Shown: positions 35,581-44,057 of the stretch, in pieces
Layout: every line of letters starts with the position of its first letter
How positions within the stretch are numbered: the first letter of the stretch is position 1
DNA from: DTPU01 sp963827855
GTDB taxonomy: Bacteria; Planctomycetota; Phycisphaerae; Sedimentisphaerales; Anaerobacaceae
NCBI GenBank assembly: GCA_963827855.1
Contig: CAWHBY010000001.1
Location: forward strand, 434,001-498,000
Reading direction: 5' to 3'
DNA: 64,000 bases
Made by a program: the position numbers and the translations under genes
Notes under the pieces: generated by a model
Database searches by the model: none
Seen by the model: the letters and a program-made list of their open reading frames with translations, nothing else
What the model was told of the DNA's origin: nothing

Positions 35581-35874
35581 ATGGAATCCATCACACCCCA
35601 AACCACAGTGCACGAACTGATCACGGCGTACCCTTTCCTGGTCGAGGAGTTCACGGAGAGGTTTCCGAAGTTCAGCTATCTGAGCAATCCCGCTACGCGT
35701 TCGGTGGTGGCCCGAGTGGCCACTCTGGAGCGGGTGGCAGACGTGGTCGGTGTACCCGTATCGAAGCTCCTGCAGGAGGTCGGCCAGATCATCCGCAGAC
35801 GCACAGGTGAAGAGGTCACACAGAACGTCACTGAGAGCCGAAGACCTCAGGGGGAGAATCGCCTGCAGGCCTAG
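35581..35874 (+). CDS. DUF1858-type small helical protein
   Basis: ATG 35581 follows AGGAAAG. The 97-residue product matches the DUF1858 pattern of a single helical domain: TVHELITAYPFLVEEFTERF, then VARVATLERVADVVGVPVSK. Similar domains occur at the N-terminus of ScdA/Ric-like and hybrid-cluster-associated proteins, so redox or metal repair is possible but unproven. The end overlaps the convergent mazG gene by 47 bases. Confidence 0.7.
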   Translation: MESITPQTTVHELITAYPFLVEEFTERFPKFSYLSNPATRSVVARVATLERVADVVGVPVSKLLQEVGQIIRRRTGEEVTQNVTESRRPQGENRLQA

Positions 35875-36724
35875 GCTCTCGCTCCTCCAGTTTGGCCTTG
35901 TTCCACAGGACCTCCAGCTCGGACAGGCCGCAGGACCCTACGGTCTTGCCTTGGTCTGCCAGCCATTGTTCCATGCGGGTGAACCGGCGCTCGAACTTGC
36001 GGATGGTCTGATGCAGGGCTTCTTCGGGCGGATGGCCCAGAAACCGGCTGAGCTTGGCCACTGCAAAGAGGAGGTCGCCGATCTCCTCCCTGGCCGCGTC
36101 CTTGTCGTCGCTGGCCATCGCCTGCCGGACCTCGGAGAACTCTTCCTCGATTTTGTCCAGCACTCCGCGTGAGTCGGGCCAGTCGAAGCCCGCCTTGGCT
36201 GCCTTGTCCTGGATCTTGTGGGCCCTGTGCAGGGCAGGGAGGTGGCGGGGCACGCCGGCGAGCGATCCACCACCGGGTCCACGGCCTTTGGCTTGACCTT
36301 TGCGTTCCTGCTTCTTGATCTCCTCCCACTGGGTCGTGACCTGGTCCGGCGTCGCTGCGCGGGCCTGGCCAAAGACGTGGGGGTGGCGGCGGACCAGCTT
36401 CTCGCAGAGCGCCCGGCCGACGTCCTGGATGTCGAACCTGCCGTCGTCTGCCGCGATCTGCGCATGGAAGACCACCTGCAGCAATACGTCGCCCAGCTCA
36501 TCCCGCAGGGCCGCGTCGTCCTGGTCGTCGATCGCATCCAACAGCTCGGAGGCCTCCTCCACCAGGGATTGCTTGAGGCTCTGATGGGTCTGCTGCCTGT
36601 CCCACGCGCAGCCGCCCTCAGCCCGCAGCCGGGCCATGATGCGGACTGCCTCTGCCAGCCAGTCCTTGCGGCTTTCATCCCCTCCTGCAGAGGGGGAACC
36701 CGTTGTGTGATCTGAAGCTGCCAT
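35828..36724 (-). CDS. mazG: Nucleoside triphosphate pyrophosphohydrolase MazG
   Basis: The 298-residue product has two MazG domains. The first holds LVEEASELLDAIDDQDD and ELGDVLLQVVFHAQIA; the second IEEEFSEVRQAMASDD and EEIGDLLFAVAKLSRFLG, giving the metal-binding EEXXE...ELGD/EIGD residues. It hydrolyses (d)NTPs to monophosphates, cleaning damaged nucleotides. Normal length. Confidence 0.95.
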   Translation of the reverse strand: MAASDHTTGSPSAGGDESRKDWLAEAVRIMARLRAEGGCAWDRQQTHQSLKQSLVEEASELLDAIDDQDDAALRDELGDVLLQVVFHAQIAADDGRFDIQDVGRALCEKLVRRHPHVFGQARAATPDQVTTQWEEIKKQERKGQAKGRGPGGGSLAGVPRHLPALHRAHKIQDKAAKAGFDWPDSRGVLDKIEEEFSEVRQAMASDDKDAAREEIGDLLFAVAKLSRFLGHPPEEALHQTIRKFERRFTRMEQWLADQGKTVGSCGLSELEVLWNKAKLEEREPRPAGDSPPEVFGSQ

Positions 36725-36783
36725 AGGTCCAACAGTCTACCCGGCTTCCGCCGACCACTCAAGGCACGAGGCGAGGAGAAAGA

Positions 36784-36889
36784 GCTGTCAGCGATCAGCT
36801 CTTAGCGGTTAGCCGGAGGAGGACCACACGCTGCCAATCACGGCCCGATCCCTTCTCCGGCTAAGAGCTAATGGCCAACAGCTAGTAGC
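36784..36889. repeat. Heptad repeat pair, GCTRTCA family, upstream of the CE15 gene
   Basis: GCTGTCA, GCGATCA, GCTCTTA, GCGGTTA and GCCGGAG (36784-36818) face CTCCGGC, TAAGAGC, TAATGGC, CAACAGC and TAGTAGC (36855-36889). The innermost units pair perfectly. Confidence 0.78.
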
Positions 36890-36932
36890 TGAAGACTTGT
36901 GGCCGAAGGTCACAAGTCTTAGAATCCGGCCC

Positions 36933-38051
36933 ATGAAGACACCACGTTTGGCCCGCATGGTCGTGAATCTCACCCTCCTCCTTCCCTTGTTGGCTGCGTT
37001 GCCTGCCGCCGGTGCAGTGGAGGCTGCGCTGCCCGATGTCTCGGGCTTGCCTGTGCAGGCTGACCTGCCTGATGCCCTGAAGATGTTCGATGGCAGCCCT
37101 GTAATCACAGCCGAGGCGTGGGTCAATCAGAGAAGGCCTGAGCTGAAGGAGCTCTTCCAGCACTACATGTATGGCCATCTGCCTCCTGCGCCAGCCAAAG
37201 TTGAGTTCACTGTGGACCGTATCGACGCCACATGTCTGGCAGGCAAGGCCACGCTCAAGGAGGTGACCATCCGTTTCGGAGGCCCCTCCGTGCCGGCCAT
37301 GCACCTGCTGGTGGTGACGCCCAACCGCCGCACCTCGCCCTCGCCGATCTTTGTGGGCCTGAACTTCAACGGCAACCATGCAGTGCTCGCAGATCCCTGC
37401 ATCGCCTTGCCCAGGATCACGGCTGGTGGCGCGACCGCCCAGGCCGCTGCAACCGGCAGAGGCAAGGACGTGGACGTGTGGTCCATCGAGCAGTCCGTGG
37501 ACCGCGGCTACGCAGTGGCCACGTTCTACAACGGCGACGTGGAGCCGGACCGGCCCGATGCGGCTGACGGCGTACGCGCAGCCTACCTCTCGCCTGAAGG
37601 CAGACCCTATGCTTGGGCCACCATTGCAGCCTGGGCCTGGGGCCTGCACAGGGCAGTGGACTACCTGGTCACAGACCGGGACATCGATGCCAAGAGGATC
37701 GTGGTCTTCGGCCATTCCCGCAACGGCAAGGCAGCCCTGCTGGCAGGAGCGTTCGACGAACGGATTGCCCTGGTGATCCCGCACCAGGCAGGGTGCGGCG
37801 GCACTTCACCGAGCAGGGGCAAGGTGGGCGAGTCGGTCAAGGCGATCAACGACCGCTTCCCGCACTGGTTCAATGCGGAGTTCAAGAAGTTCAATGATCA
37901 GATCGAGAGGCTGCCCTTTGATCAGCACTGCCTGATCGCGATGGTTGCGCCCGCGCCATCCTGCTATCCAACGCCACAGAGGACCAGTGGGCCAACCCTG
38001 CTGGCCAGTTCGAGATGCTCAAGGCCGCTGAGCCGGTCTACAGGCTGCTGA
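36933..38051 (+). CDS. CE15-like glucuronoyl esterase domain, first part of a frameshifted fusion gene
   Basis: ATG 36933 opens a signal peptide (LARMVVNLTLLLPLLAALPA). Residues about 50-345 form an alpha/beta-hydrolase of CE15 type: ELFQHYMYGHLPPAPAKVEF, IFVGLNFNGNH, and the nucleophile elbow FGHSRNGKAALLAG. After IAMVAPA the frame goes wrong at about 37950; adding one C (CCC to CCCC) gives VAPRAILLSNATEDQWANP and joins the frame at 38015-39586. CE15 enzymes cleave ester links between glucuronoxylan and lignin alcohols; related members act on other uronate esters. The whole gene would be about 885 codons. Confidence 0.82.
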   Translation: MKTPRLARMVVNLTLLLPLLAALPAAGAVEAALPDVSGLPVQADLPDALKMFDGSPVITAEAWVNQRRPELKELFQHYMYGHLPPAPAKVEFTVDRIDATCLAGKATLKEVTIRFGGPSVPAMHLLVVTPNRRTSPSPIFVGLNFNGNHAVLADPCIALPRITAGGATAQAAATGRGKDVDVWSIEQSVDRGYAVATFYNGDVEPDRPDAADGVRAAYLSPEGRPYAWATIAAWAWGLHRAVDYLVTDRDIDAKRIVVFGHSRNGKAALLAGAFDERIALVIPHQAGCGGTSPSRGKVGESVKAINDRFPHWFNAEFKKFNDQIERLPFDQHCLIAMVAPAPSCYPTPQRTSGPTLLASSRCSRPLSRSTGC

Positions 38052-39586
38052 AGGCCGGGACCCTGGCCGCAGACCAGATGCCAGAGCCAGGTCGGCTCGT
38101 GGACAGCCGCCTGGGCTTCTTCATCCGTCCAGGCAGGCACTCCACCACGCCCCAGGACTGGAAGGCGTTCCTCGACTTTGCGGACAAGAATCTGGGGTCT
38201 GGGCCACAGTGGCAGTCCCTGTTTGACGGCAAGACCCTCAACGGCTGGAAGGCGAGCGAGAACACCGGGTCGTTCAAGGTCATTGATGGCCAGATCGCCT
38301 GCGATGGGCCTTGCTCGCACCTGTTCTACGTGGGCCCCGGTGGAAGGGCGGACTTCAGGAACTTCGAGCTCTCGGTCGAGGCCAATGCAGGCAGCCGGGC
38401 CAACTCGGGCGTGTATTTCCACACCGCCTATCAGGACGCGGGCTGGCCTTCCAAGGGATTCGAGGTCCAGGTCCACAACGCCAGGTGGGGGGAGGGGGGC
38501 TACAGGGAGAACAAGCTCACAGGCAGTCTGTATGGCGTCCGCAACGTCTACAAGCCCCTGGTCCATGACAACGAGTGGTTCGCCCTCACCGTGAGAGTCA
38601 CGGGCAAACGTGTCCAGATCCGGGTCAACGACGTGCTCGTGGTCGACTACGTGGAGCCTGCCTTGCCGGCGGAGGATCGCGATTGGGCCGGCCACAGGCT
38701 GGATCACGGGACCTTTGCCCTGCAGTGTCACGACCCCAACAGCAAGGTCTTCTACCGCAACCTGAGGGTCAGGGTCCTGCCTGATGACCTGGCCGAGGCC
38801 TCGCCTGCAGGCCCGCCGCCCACGGACTATGACCGCCAGATCCTCAGGCTGGGCGCAGCCAACGTCCCCATGGTCAACAGCCACGTGCACCTCAAGGGAG
38901 ACCTGACCCTGGACAAGGCCCTTGCGATGTCCCGCGAGGGCGGTGTGTTCTATGGCATTGCAGTCAACTGCGGTCTGAATTTTCCCATCCAGGACGACGC
39001 AGGCCTCTATGCCTATCTCAAGACCATGCAGGGCAAGCCGGTCTTTGTGGCCATGCAGGCAGAGGGCCGCGAATGGGTCAAGATGTTCTCCCTGGAGGCG
39101 GCCCGCCAGTTCGACTACGTGTTCACGGACGCCATGACGATCGTGGATGACAAAGGCAGGCGGATGCGGCTCTGGATCAATGACGAGGTCCCTCCGATCG
39201 AGGACAAGCAGGCCTTCATGGACATGCTCGTGGACCGCACCGTGAAGATCCTGACCACTGAGCCGATCGACGTGTACGTCAATCCCACGTTCCTGCCTGC
39301 CTCCATCGCCGGCGACTACGACCAGCTCTGGACCGAGGCCCGCATGGAGAAGGTGGTGGATGCTGCAGCCGGAAAGGGGATTGCCGTAGAGATCAACTGC
39401 AGGCTGCGCCTTCCCAGTCCCGCCTTTCTCAGGCTGGCCAAGGCCGCGGGATGCAGGTTCACCTTGGGCACCAACAACACGGACTCGCAGGTGGGCAGCC
39501 TGGACTACGGCCTCCAGATGATCAAGGACCTGGGGCTTCGGTGGCAGGACATGTGGACGCCGGCGGCCAAAGCCGCAGACAGGTAG
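38015..39586 (+). CDS. DUF1080 domain fused to a PHP/amidohydrolase-like domain, continuation of the CE15 gene
   Basis: The true continuation starts near 37957. After the CE15 tail (DSRLGFFIRPGRHSTTPQDW) comes a DUF1080 concanavalin-like domain (WQSLFDGKTLNGWK, NSGVYFHTAYQDAGW), then a TIM-barrel-like domain beginning NVPMVNSHVHLKGDLTL with a metal-type HXH and ending EINCRLRLPSPAFLRLAKAAG and FTLGTNNTDSQ, as in PHP-type metal hydrolases. The combination esterase-DUF1080-PHP is unusual. The TAG stop at 39584-39586 is part of a GGTAG repeat. Confidence 0.78.
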   Translation: MLKAAEPVYRLLKAGTLAADQMPEPGRLVDSRLGFFIRPGRHSTTPQDWKAFLDFADKNLGSGPQWQSLFDGKTLNGWKASENTGSFKVIDGQIACDGPCSHLFYVGPGGRADFRNFELSVEANAGSRANSGVYFHTAYQDAGWPSKGFEVQVHNARWGEGGYRENKLTGSLYGVRNVYKPLVHDNEWFALTVRVTGKRVQIRVNDVLVVDYVEPALPAEDRDWAGHRLDHGTFALQCHDPNSKVFYRNLRVRVLPDDLAEASPAGPPPTDYDRQILRLGAANVPMVNSHVHLKGDLTLDKALAMSREGGVFYGIAVNCGLNFPIQDDAGLYAYLKTMQGKPVFVAMQAEGREWVKMFSLEAARQFDYVFTDAMTIVDDKGRRMRLWINDEVPPIEDKQAFMDMLVDRTVKILTTEPIDVYVNPTFLPASIAGDYDQLWTEARMEKVVDAAAGKGIAVEINCRLRLPSPAFLRLAKAAGCRFTLGTNNTDSQVGSLDYGLQMIKDLGLRWQDMWTPAAKAADR

Positions 39587-39712
39587 TATCGGCCTGCGGC
39601 CTGGTAGACCCGCAGTCGGGTAGAACTACCAGGCCGCCTGGCGGCCGATACTACCTGACTACCAGACCGAAGGTCGATACTACCAGGGCGGAGCCCGATA
39701 CTACCTGACTAC
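39582..39712. repeat. GGTAG-hairpin repeat cluster
   Basis: Forward GGTAGTATCG-GGCC-tgc-GGCC, then opposite-orientation units ending CGATACTACC with stems GGCCGC/GCGGCC, GACC/GGTC and GGGC/GCCC. Same family as 18731-18846; stem sequences differ but pairing is kept. Confidence 0.78.
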
Positions 39713-39876
39713 ATCCTGAGGTGACTCATGACTTCCATCCGAGCGTACGCCAACAGGTCGGTCGGAAAAGCGAAGACGCTCGACAGGCCAGTTGGGGACA
39801 GGTAAGCTATGCAAGATGGCTGACGACGGTCGTAGCCTAAAAGCCAACGTGGGAATCCCTGGTAAAGGAATTGCGG

Positions 39877-40464
39877 ATGAACAGGCGCATGACGGATAAT
39901 GCCGGCTTCTTCCAGGAAAGGCGTGGTAAATCGCTAGAGGATCTGTTCTTCTTTGAGCAGGACAAGATTCTGATTGAGAGGCTCCGCCGCCTTGAGAAGA
40001 TGAAAGAGACCAAGGAGGCGATTGCGAGAGTATCCGGCATCACGAATGAGGATGTTCTGCAGAGACTCGTCGAACTCGATATAAGGCCTGAGATTGTAGC
40101 GTCATTGGCATTGGTTCCGCTGATCGTAATGGCATGGGCTGACGGCAAGATTGATGAAGAAGAGAAGGCAGCGGTGCTTAAGGCCGCAAGCGAGTCCTTT
40201 GTTTCAAGAGGCAGCCTCGACTTTGATCTGTTGCGGCAATGGATGGAGCACAAGCCCAACGCGAGACTCTTGGACGCCTGGAGACACTACATTGAAGGCC
40301 TTTGTGAAAGACTGAGCCATCACCAAAAAACCGCACTCAAGAAGGACCTCATTGGCCACGCCAGGCTGGTCGCTAAGACAACAGGAGGCTTCTTGGGCTT
40401 GGGCAATAGAATGTCAAAAGCAGAAAAAGAAATGCTCGAAAAACTGGAGTCTGCTTTTGACTAA
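39877..40464 (+). CDS. TerB-like helical protein
   Basis: ATG 39877 lies 7 bases after AAAGGA. The 195-residue product is helical and soluble, with a central LVPLIVMAWADGKIDEEEKA that matches the TerB/DUF533-type acidic helix motif (AWADG-DEEE), and a C-terminal FLGLGNRMSKAEKEMLEKL. TerB domains occur in tellurite resistance and envelope-stress systems; the exact role here is unknown. The gene is visibly less GC-rich than its neighbours and may have been acquired. The stop codon lies in the left arm of an inverted repeat. Confidence 0.65.
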   Translation: MNRRMTDNAGFFQERRGKSLEDLFFFEQDKILIERLRRLEKMKETKEAIARVSGITNEDVLQRLVELDIRPEIVASLALVPLIVMAWADGKIDEEEKAAVLKAASESFVSRGSLDFDLLRQWMEHKPNARLLDAWRHYIEGLCERLSHHQKTALKKDLIGHARLVAKTTGGFLGLGNRMSKAEKEMLEKLESAFD

Positions 40465-40537
40465 GAGTCTACCTCAAAACCCGTTTCGCAACGAGATCGA
40501 GATCGCAGTCGAAAGGGGTTTTGAGATAGACTCTTAG
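40461..40537. repeat. 77-bp imperfect inverted repeat (MITE-like or terminator)
   Basis: The arms start CTAAGAGTCTACCTCAAAACC and end as its complement with two mismatches, about 28 bp each, around a loop of about 21 bp. It contains the stop of the TerB-like gene and ends 15 bp before the GH5 gene. Sharp terminal inverted repeats suggest a MITE; it could also act as a terminator. Confidence 0.6.
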
Positions 40538-40552
40538 TTCAAGAGGTGATGT

Positions 40553-42391
40553 ATGGCTTTCACGCGAAAGCTGGTTGTGACGCTTCTGCTGCTGGCATTG
40601 CTCGCTGTTGTGCTGCCGGCCACGGCAGCCGAATCCGCTTTGGGCGACTTCGTCACGGTCCAGGCAGACCAGCTCCGGGAAGGGGACAGGCCCTTCCGGT
40701 TCCTCTCCTTCAACGTCCCCAATCTCCACCTGATCGAGGACAACATGGTCTTCGAGACGGACAATCCCTGGCGGCTTCCGGACCGGTTCGAGATCGAGGA
40801 CGCCCTGGAATCCGTCCGTCAGATGGGTGGGACCGTGGTCCGCATCTACGTGCTGTCTGTGGCCAGGCCTGCCGACCCGCCGGGCGCACCCCGCCACGTC
40901 CTGGGGCCGGGCAGGTTCAACGAGGAGGCCTTTCGCACGCTCGACGCCGTGCTTCAGGTGGCCAACCAGAAGGGTGTGCGGGTGATCATCCCCTTTGTGG
41001 ACAACTGGAGCTGGTGGGGCGGCAGACCGGAGTACGCGGGGTTCCGCAACAAGTCCAAGGACGAGTTCTGGACCGATCCCCGGATCATCGCGGACTTCAA
41101 GCAGACGGTCGAGTTCGTCGTCACCCGAAAGAACACGCTGACCGGTGTCCCCTACAACGAGGACAAGGCCATCCTGTGCTGGGAGACGGGCAACGAGCTG
41201 CAGTCGCCGATCTCCTGGACCCGCCAGATCGCCGCGTACGTCAAGACACTCGATCGCAATCACCCGGTGATGGATGGCTTCCACGCCAGTGAGCTTCGAG
41301 AGGAGTCGCTGGCTGCCCCTGAGGTGGACATCGTGACCACCCACCACTATCCGGGCGGCAGGAAGCCGTTTGGCCAACTGATCCATGAGAACGCAGCCAA
41401 GGCCCGGGGCCGCAAGGCCTACGTCGTCGGCGAATTCGGTTTCGTGGAGACGCGGCAGATGGCGGACGCCATCCAGGCAGTCATGGAGAGCGGGACTGCA
41501 GGGGCGCTGGCCTGGAGCCTTCGCTTCCACAACCGCGACGGCGGCTACTACTGGCACCACGAGCCTGTGGGCGGCAACAAATACAAGGCCTTTCACTGGC
41601 CTGGATCGACCACAGGCGACGGCTATGACGAGAGGGGGTTCATGGCCCTCATGCGCCAGAAGGCCTTCGAGATCCAGGGCTTGGCCGTGCCTGCAACCCA
41701 GCCGCCCGGCCCGCCGAGGCTGCTGGCCATCCAGGACGCAGGTGCGATCTCCTGGCAGGGCTCCGTGGGAGCGGCCTGCTATGACGTGGAGAGGGCCCCT
41801 GGTGAGAACGGCCCCTGGGTCAAGGTGGGTGAAGGTATTGACGACACGGCAGTCCAGTACAGGCCGCTGTTCGCGGACACCCAGGCGGATGGAGGCCTGT
41901 GGTTCTACCGCGTCATCGCCCGCAATTCTGCCGGGGCCTCTGGGCCTTCGAACGCCGTGGGCCCTGTACAGGTCACGGACCACGCCCTCGTGGACGAGAT
42001 GGCGGATTTCTCTCTCATGGCATCCAGGCGGAGCGATCTGGAGGTCAAGACCCTGGATTGCCGCAAGGTCAAGGAGGACATCCACCGCGTCGCAGGCCAG
42101 CCTGGCAGCTCCATGGTCTACGCTACCCCCGGCGAGATCCGCTCGTGCAAGGTCTACGCCTTCTTCCCAGGAGAGGTGACGGACTTCCGGTTCTGGCTCT
42201 CAGCCGACGGCCAGACGTTCGATCCCGTGCCTGGCACGCGCCAGGTCTTCTCAGGCGGCGCCAATGACTACGGATACTGGAAGGCTGCGACCTTCGAGTG
42301 CAAGGCGAAGCCAGGATCAGGCAGAACCCTGAAGATCGAGTTCTGCGGCCAGGCAGAGGTCAGCCGCATCGAGATCCGCTACGGCGGGTGA
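40553..42391 (+). CDS. Secreted GH5-type endo-glycanase (beta-mannanase-like) with fibronectin III domain
   Basis: ATG 40553 follows AAGAGGTG and starts a signal peptide (RKLVVTLLLLALLAVVLPA). Residues about 45-370 form a GH5-like TIM barrel: GGTVVRIYVLSV, acid/base Glu215 in CWETGNELQ and nucleophile Glu294 in VVGEFGF, with THHYPG before the nucleophile strand. Residues about 385-480 are a fibronectin III domain (GLWFYRVIARNSAGASGPSN), followed by a beta-rich C-terminal domain (VTDFRFWLSADGQTF). Probably cleaves beta-mannan or a related backbone outside the cell. Confidence 0.85.
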   Translation: MAFTRKLVVTLLLLALLAVVLPATAAESALGDFVTVQADQLREGDRPFRFLSFNVPNLHLIEDNMVFETDNPWRLPDRFEIEDALESVRQMGGTVVRIYVLSVARPADPPGAPRHVLGPGRFNEEAFRTLDAVLQVANQKGVRVIIPFVDNWSWWGGRPEYAGFRNKSKDEFWTDPRIIADFKQTVEFVVTRKNTLTGVPYNEDKAILCWETGNELQSPISWTRQIAAYVKTLDRNHPVMDGFHASELREESLAAPEVDIVTTHHYPGGRKPFGQLIHENAAKARGRKAYVVGEFGFVETRQMADAIQAVMESGTAGALAWSLRFHNRDGGYYWHHEPVGGNKYKAFHWPGSTTGDGYDERGFMALMRQKAFEIQGLAVPATQPPGPPRLLAIQDAGAISWQGSVGAACYDVERAPGENGPWVKVGEGIDDTAVQYRPLFADTQADGGLWFYRVIARNSAGASGPSNAVGPVQVTDHALVDEMADFSLMASRRSDLEVKTLDCRKVKEDIHRVAGQPGSSMVYATPGEIRSCKVYAFFPGEVTDFRFWLSADGQTFDPVPGTRQVFSGGANDYGYWKAATFECKAKPGSGRTLKIEFCGQAEVSRIEIRYGG

Positions 42392-42403
42392 CGTCTGAAG
42401 CCG

Positions 42404-42475
42404 GCCATCAGCTCTCAGCTGGAAGCGTAGGGCTCAGTACCTCCTGCTGACAGCCGATAGCTGATAGCTGAAAGC
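42404..42475. repeat. Heptad repeat pair, GCTRTCA family
   Basis: GCCATCA, GCTCTCA, GCTGGAA, GCGTAGG and GCTCAGT (42404-42438) face CTCCTGC, TGACAGC, CGATAGC, TGATAGC and TGAAAGC (42441-42475), almost without spacer. Located between the convergent GH5 and sugar-kinase genes. Confidence 0.75.
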
Positions 42476-42570
42476 CCAGTGCCGCACCTGGCACCTGCGA
42501 CTCGGACGCTTGCACCCGGTTCGCAGGAGAGATCCTTCGGCTACGCCTCAGGATGACCCGCCGCAGCGGG

Positions 42571-43671
42571 TCACCTCTGCACCCTCGCGCCGCCGCCCTT
42601 GGCAAAGGCCTCGATCTGTTCCAGGGCGGCCATCGTCGTATCACCGGGGAAGGTCGTGAGCATGGCGCCATGGGCCCAGCCCAGTCGAAGTGCCTCGTCT
42701 GCGGGTCTTCCCGTGATCAGACCGTACATCAGACCTGCGGCGAATCCGTCCCCGCCGCCGATGCGGTCGAGCACGTCGAGCTCACAGGTCGGCGCGGTAT
42801 ACCGCTCGCCGTTGAGCCAGAGCACGGCGCTCCAGGTGTGGCGGTTGGCAGAATGGACCTCGCGGAGCGTGGTGGCCACTGCCTTGATGTTCGGGAACTG
42901 GGTCGCGACCTGGTCGATCATTTGGAAGAAGGCCTCTGTGTCGAGCTTGGACTTTCTGGCGACCTCGGGCCCCTTGATGCCGAGTGCGGTCTGCAGGTCC
43001 TCCTCGTTGCCGATCAGGACGTCGACCTTCGATGCGATCTGCCGCATCACCTTCTGGCATTGGCCCAGGCCGCCCAGGGGCGCCCAGAGCTTGGCCCTGT
43101 AGTTGAGGTCCACGGACCGGATCGTGCCGGCCTTGCCCGCAGCATCCATCATCTCGCAGACCAGTTGCGAGGTGGTGTCGGACAGGGACGCGAAGATCCC
43201 GCCCGAGTGGACCCACCTGACGCCTTTGCCGAAGATCTCCGACCAGTTGAAGTCCCCTGGCTTGAGCAGTGCGCCTGCCTCATTGGACCTGTTGTAGAAC
43301 ACTACCGGCGGCCGCACGCCATACCCGCGGTCGCTGTAGACCGTCGCGACGTTCGGGCCGCGGACTCCATCGTGCTCCATCTCCTTGTAGATGCCCTGCA
43401 CGCCCGCAGCGCGGACCCGCCACCGGACCAGCTCGCCGATGGGGTACTTGGGCATTGCGCTGGCGATGGCGGTCTTGAGCCTGAAGCACTCGGACAGGGC
43501 GTGGATGGGATTGTACTCCCCGCCCGAGACGTGGACTTCGAAGGAGCAGGCCCTGTGCAGGGGCACCACCCCCGGATCAAGCCGGTGGACCAGGGCGCCC
43601 AAGGCCAGGGCATCGAGTTGGGCTTCCTTGAGAACGACCAGACTGCCATGACTGCGACCTGTTTTGGCCAT
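42571..43671 (-). CDS. kdgK: PfkB-family sugar kinase, likely 2-keto-3-deoxygluconate kinase
   Basis: The 366-residue product has the ribokinase fold with the substrate motif VSGGEYNPIHALSECF, SVDLNYRAKLW, and the phosphate/anion-hole signature DVLDRIGGGDGFAAGLMYG with the catalytic Asp. The SVDLNYRAKLW and GGGD versions resemble KDG kinases, which feed products of uronic-acid degradation into the Entner-Doudoroff route; this fits the nearby lyase and uronate enzymes. Other ketose kinases are possible. Confidence 0.78.
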   Translation of the reverse strand: MAKTGRSHGSLVVLKEAQLDALALGALVHRLDPGVVPLHRACSFEVHVSGGEYNPIHALSECFRLKTAIASAMPKYPIGELVRWRVRAAGVQGIYKEMEHDGVRGPNVATVYSDRGYGVRPPVVFYNRSNEAGALLKPGDFNWSEIFGKGVRWVHSGGIFASLSDTTSQLVCEMMDAAGKAGTIRSVDLNYRAKLWAPLGGLGQCQKVMRQIASKVDVLIGNEEDLQTALGIKGPEVARKSKLDTEAFFQMIDQVATQFPNIKAVATTLREVHSANRHTWSAVLWLNGERYTAPTCELDVLDRIGGGDGFAAGLMYGLITGRPADEALRLGWAHGAMLTTFPGDTTMAALEQIEAFAKGGGARVQR

Positions 43672-44057
43672 GTATCGTATCCTGTCAAGAGGTCATGGGA
43701 CGTTGAGAGCGTACGAACTCAACAACCGGAAAGTCGCATCCTAATTCAGAAGCCGTAGGCCAGTCAAGCGGCATTCCTATGGACTCGTCTTGACCGGTGT
43801 GGTACACTCTTCGTGGGGGCCTACCTTGTGGAGAGGGTAGAACGATGGACGTCTTCGACGGTAGAGCCGGGCCACAAGAGGGCAAGAGGCCAGCTTGTCG
43901 GGGGAGCGTCGTACTCCATGCAGACATGCCCGCGCTGATTCCCTGCGCGCCGCCGTTCCATCAGGAAGGAGTCGCGGGACAGGGTGATCGAGTTCCAGGC
44001 AACCGTGCGGGAGTTGCAGAATGAAGATAGAATTGGTCTTTGTTGTGGAGGACTGCC
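43672..44057. other. 386-bp intergenic region before the LamG protein gene
   Basis: Contains TACACT near 43802 and a short open frame from ATG 43845 (59 codons, MDVFDGRAGPQEGKR) behind GGAGAGGG, whose product shows no recognisable features. I see no RNA gene here; it may hold the promoter of the gene at 44058. Confidence 0.35.

Noticed and set aside
40469..42085. 538-codon minus-strand frame opposite the GH5 gene
   Set aside because: Shadow frame; it begins inside the inverted repeat and has no family features.
43845..44024. 59-codon open frame before the LamG gene
   Set aside because: It has a purine-rich upstream stretch, but no recognisable protein features and no conservation evidence.
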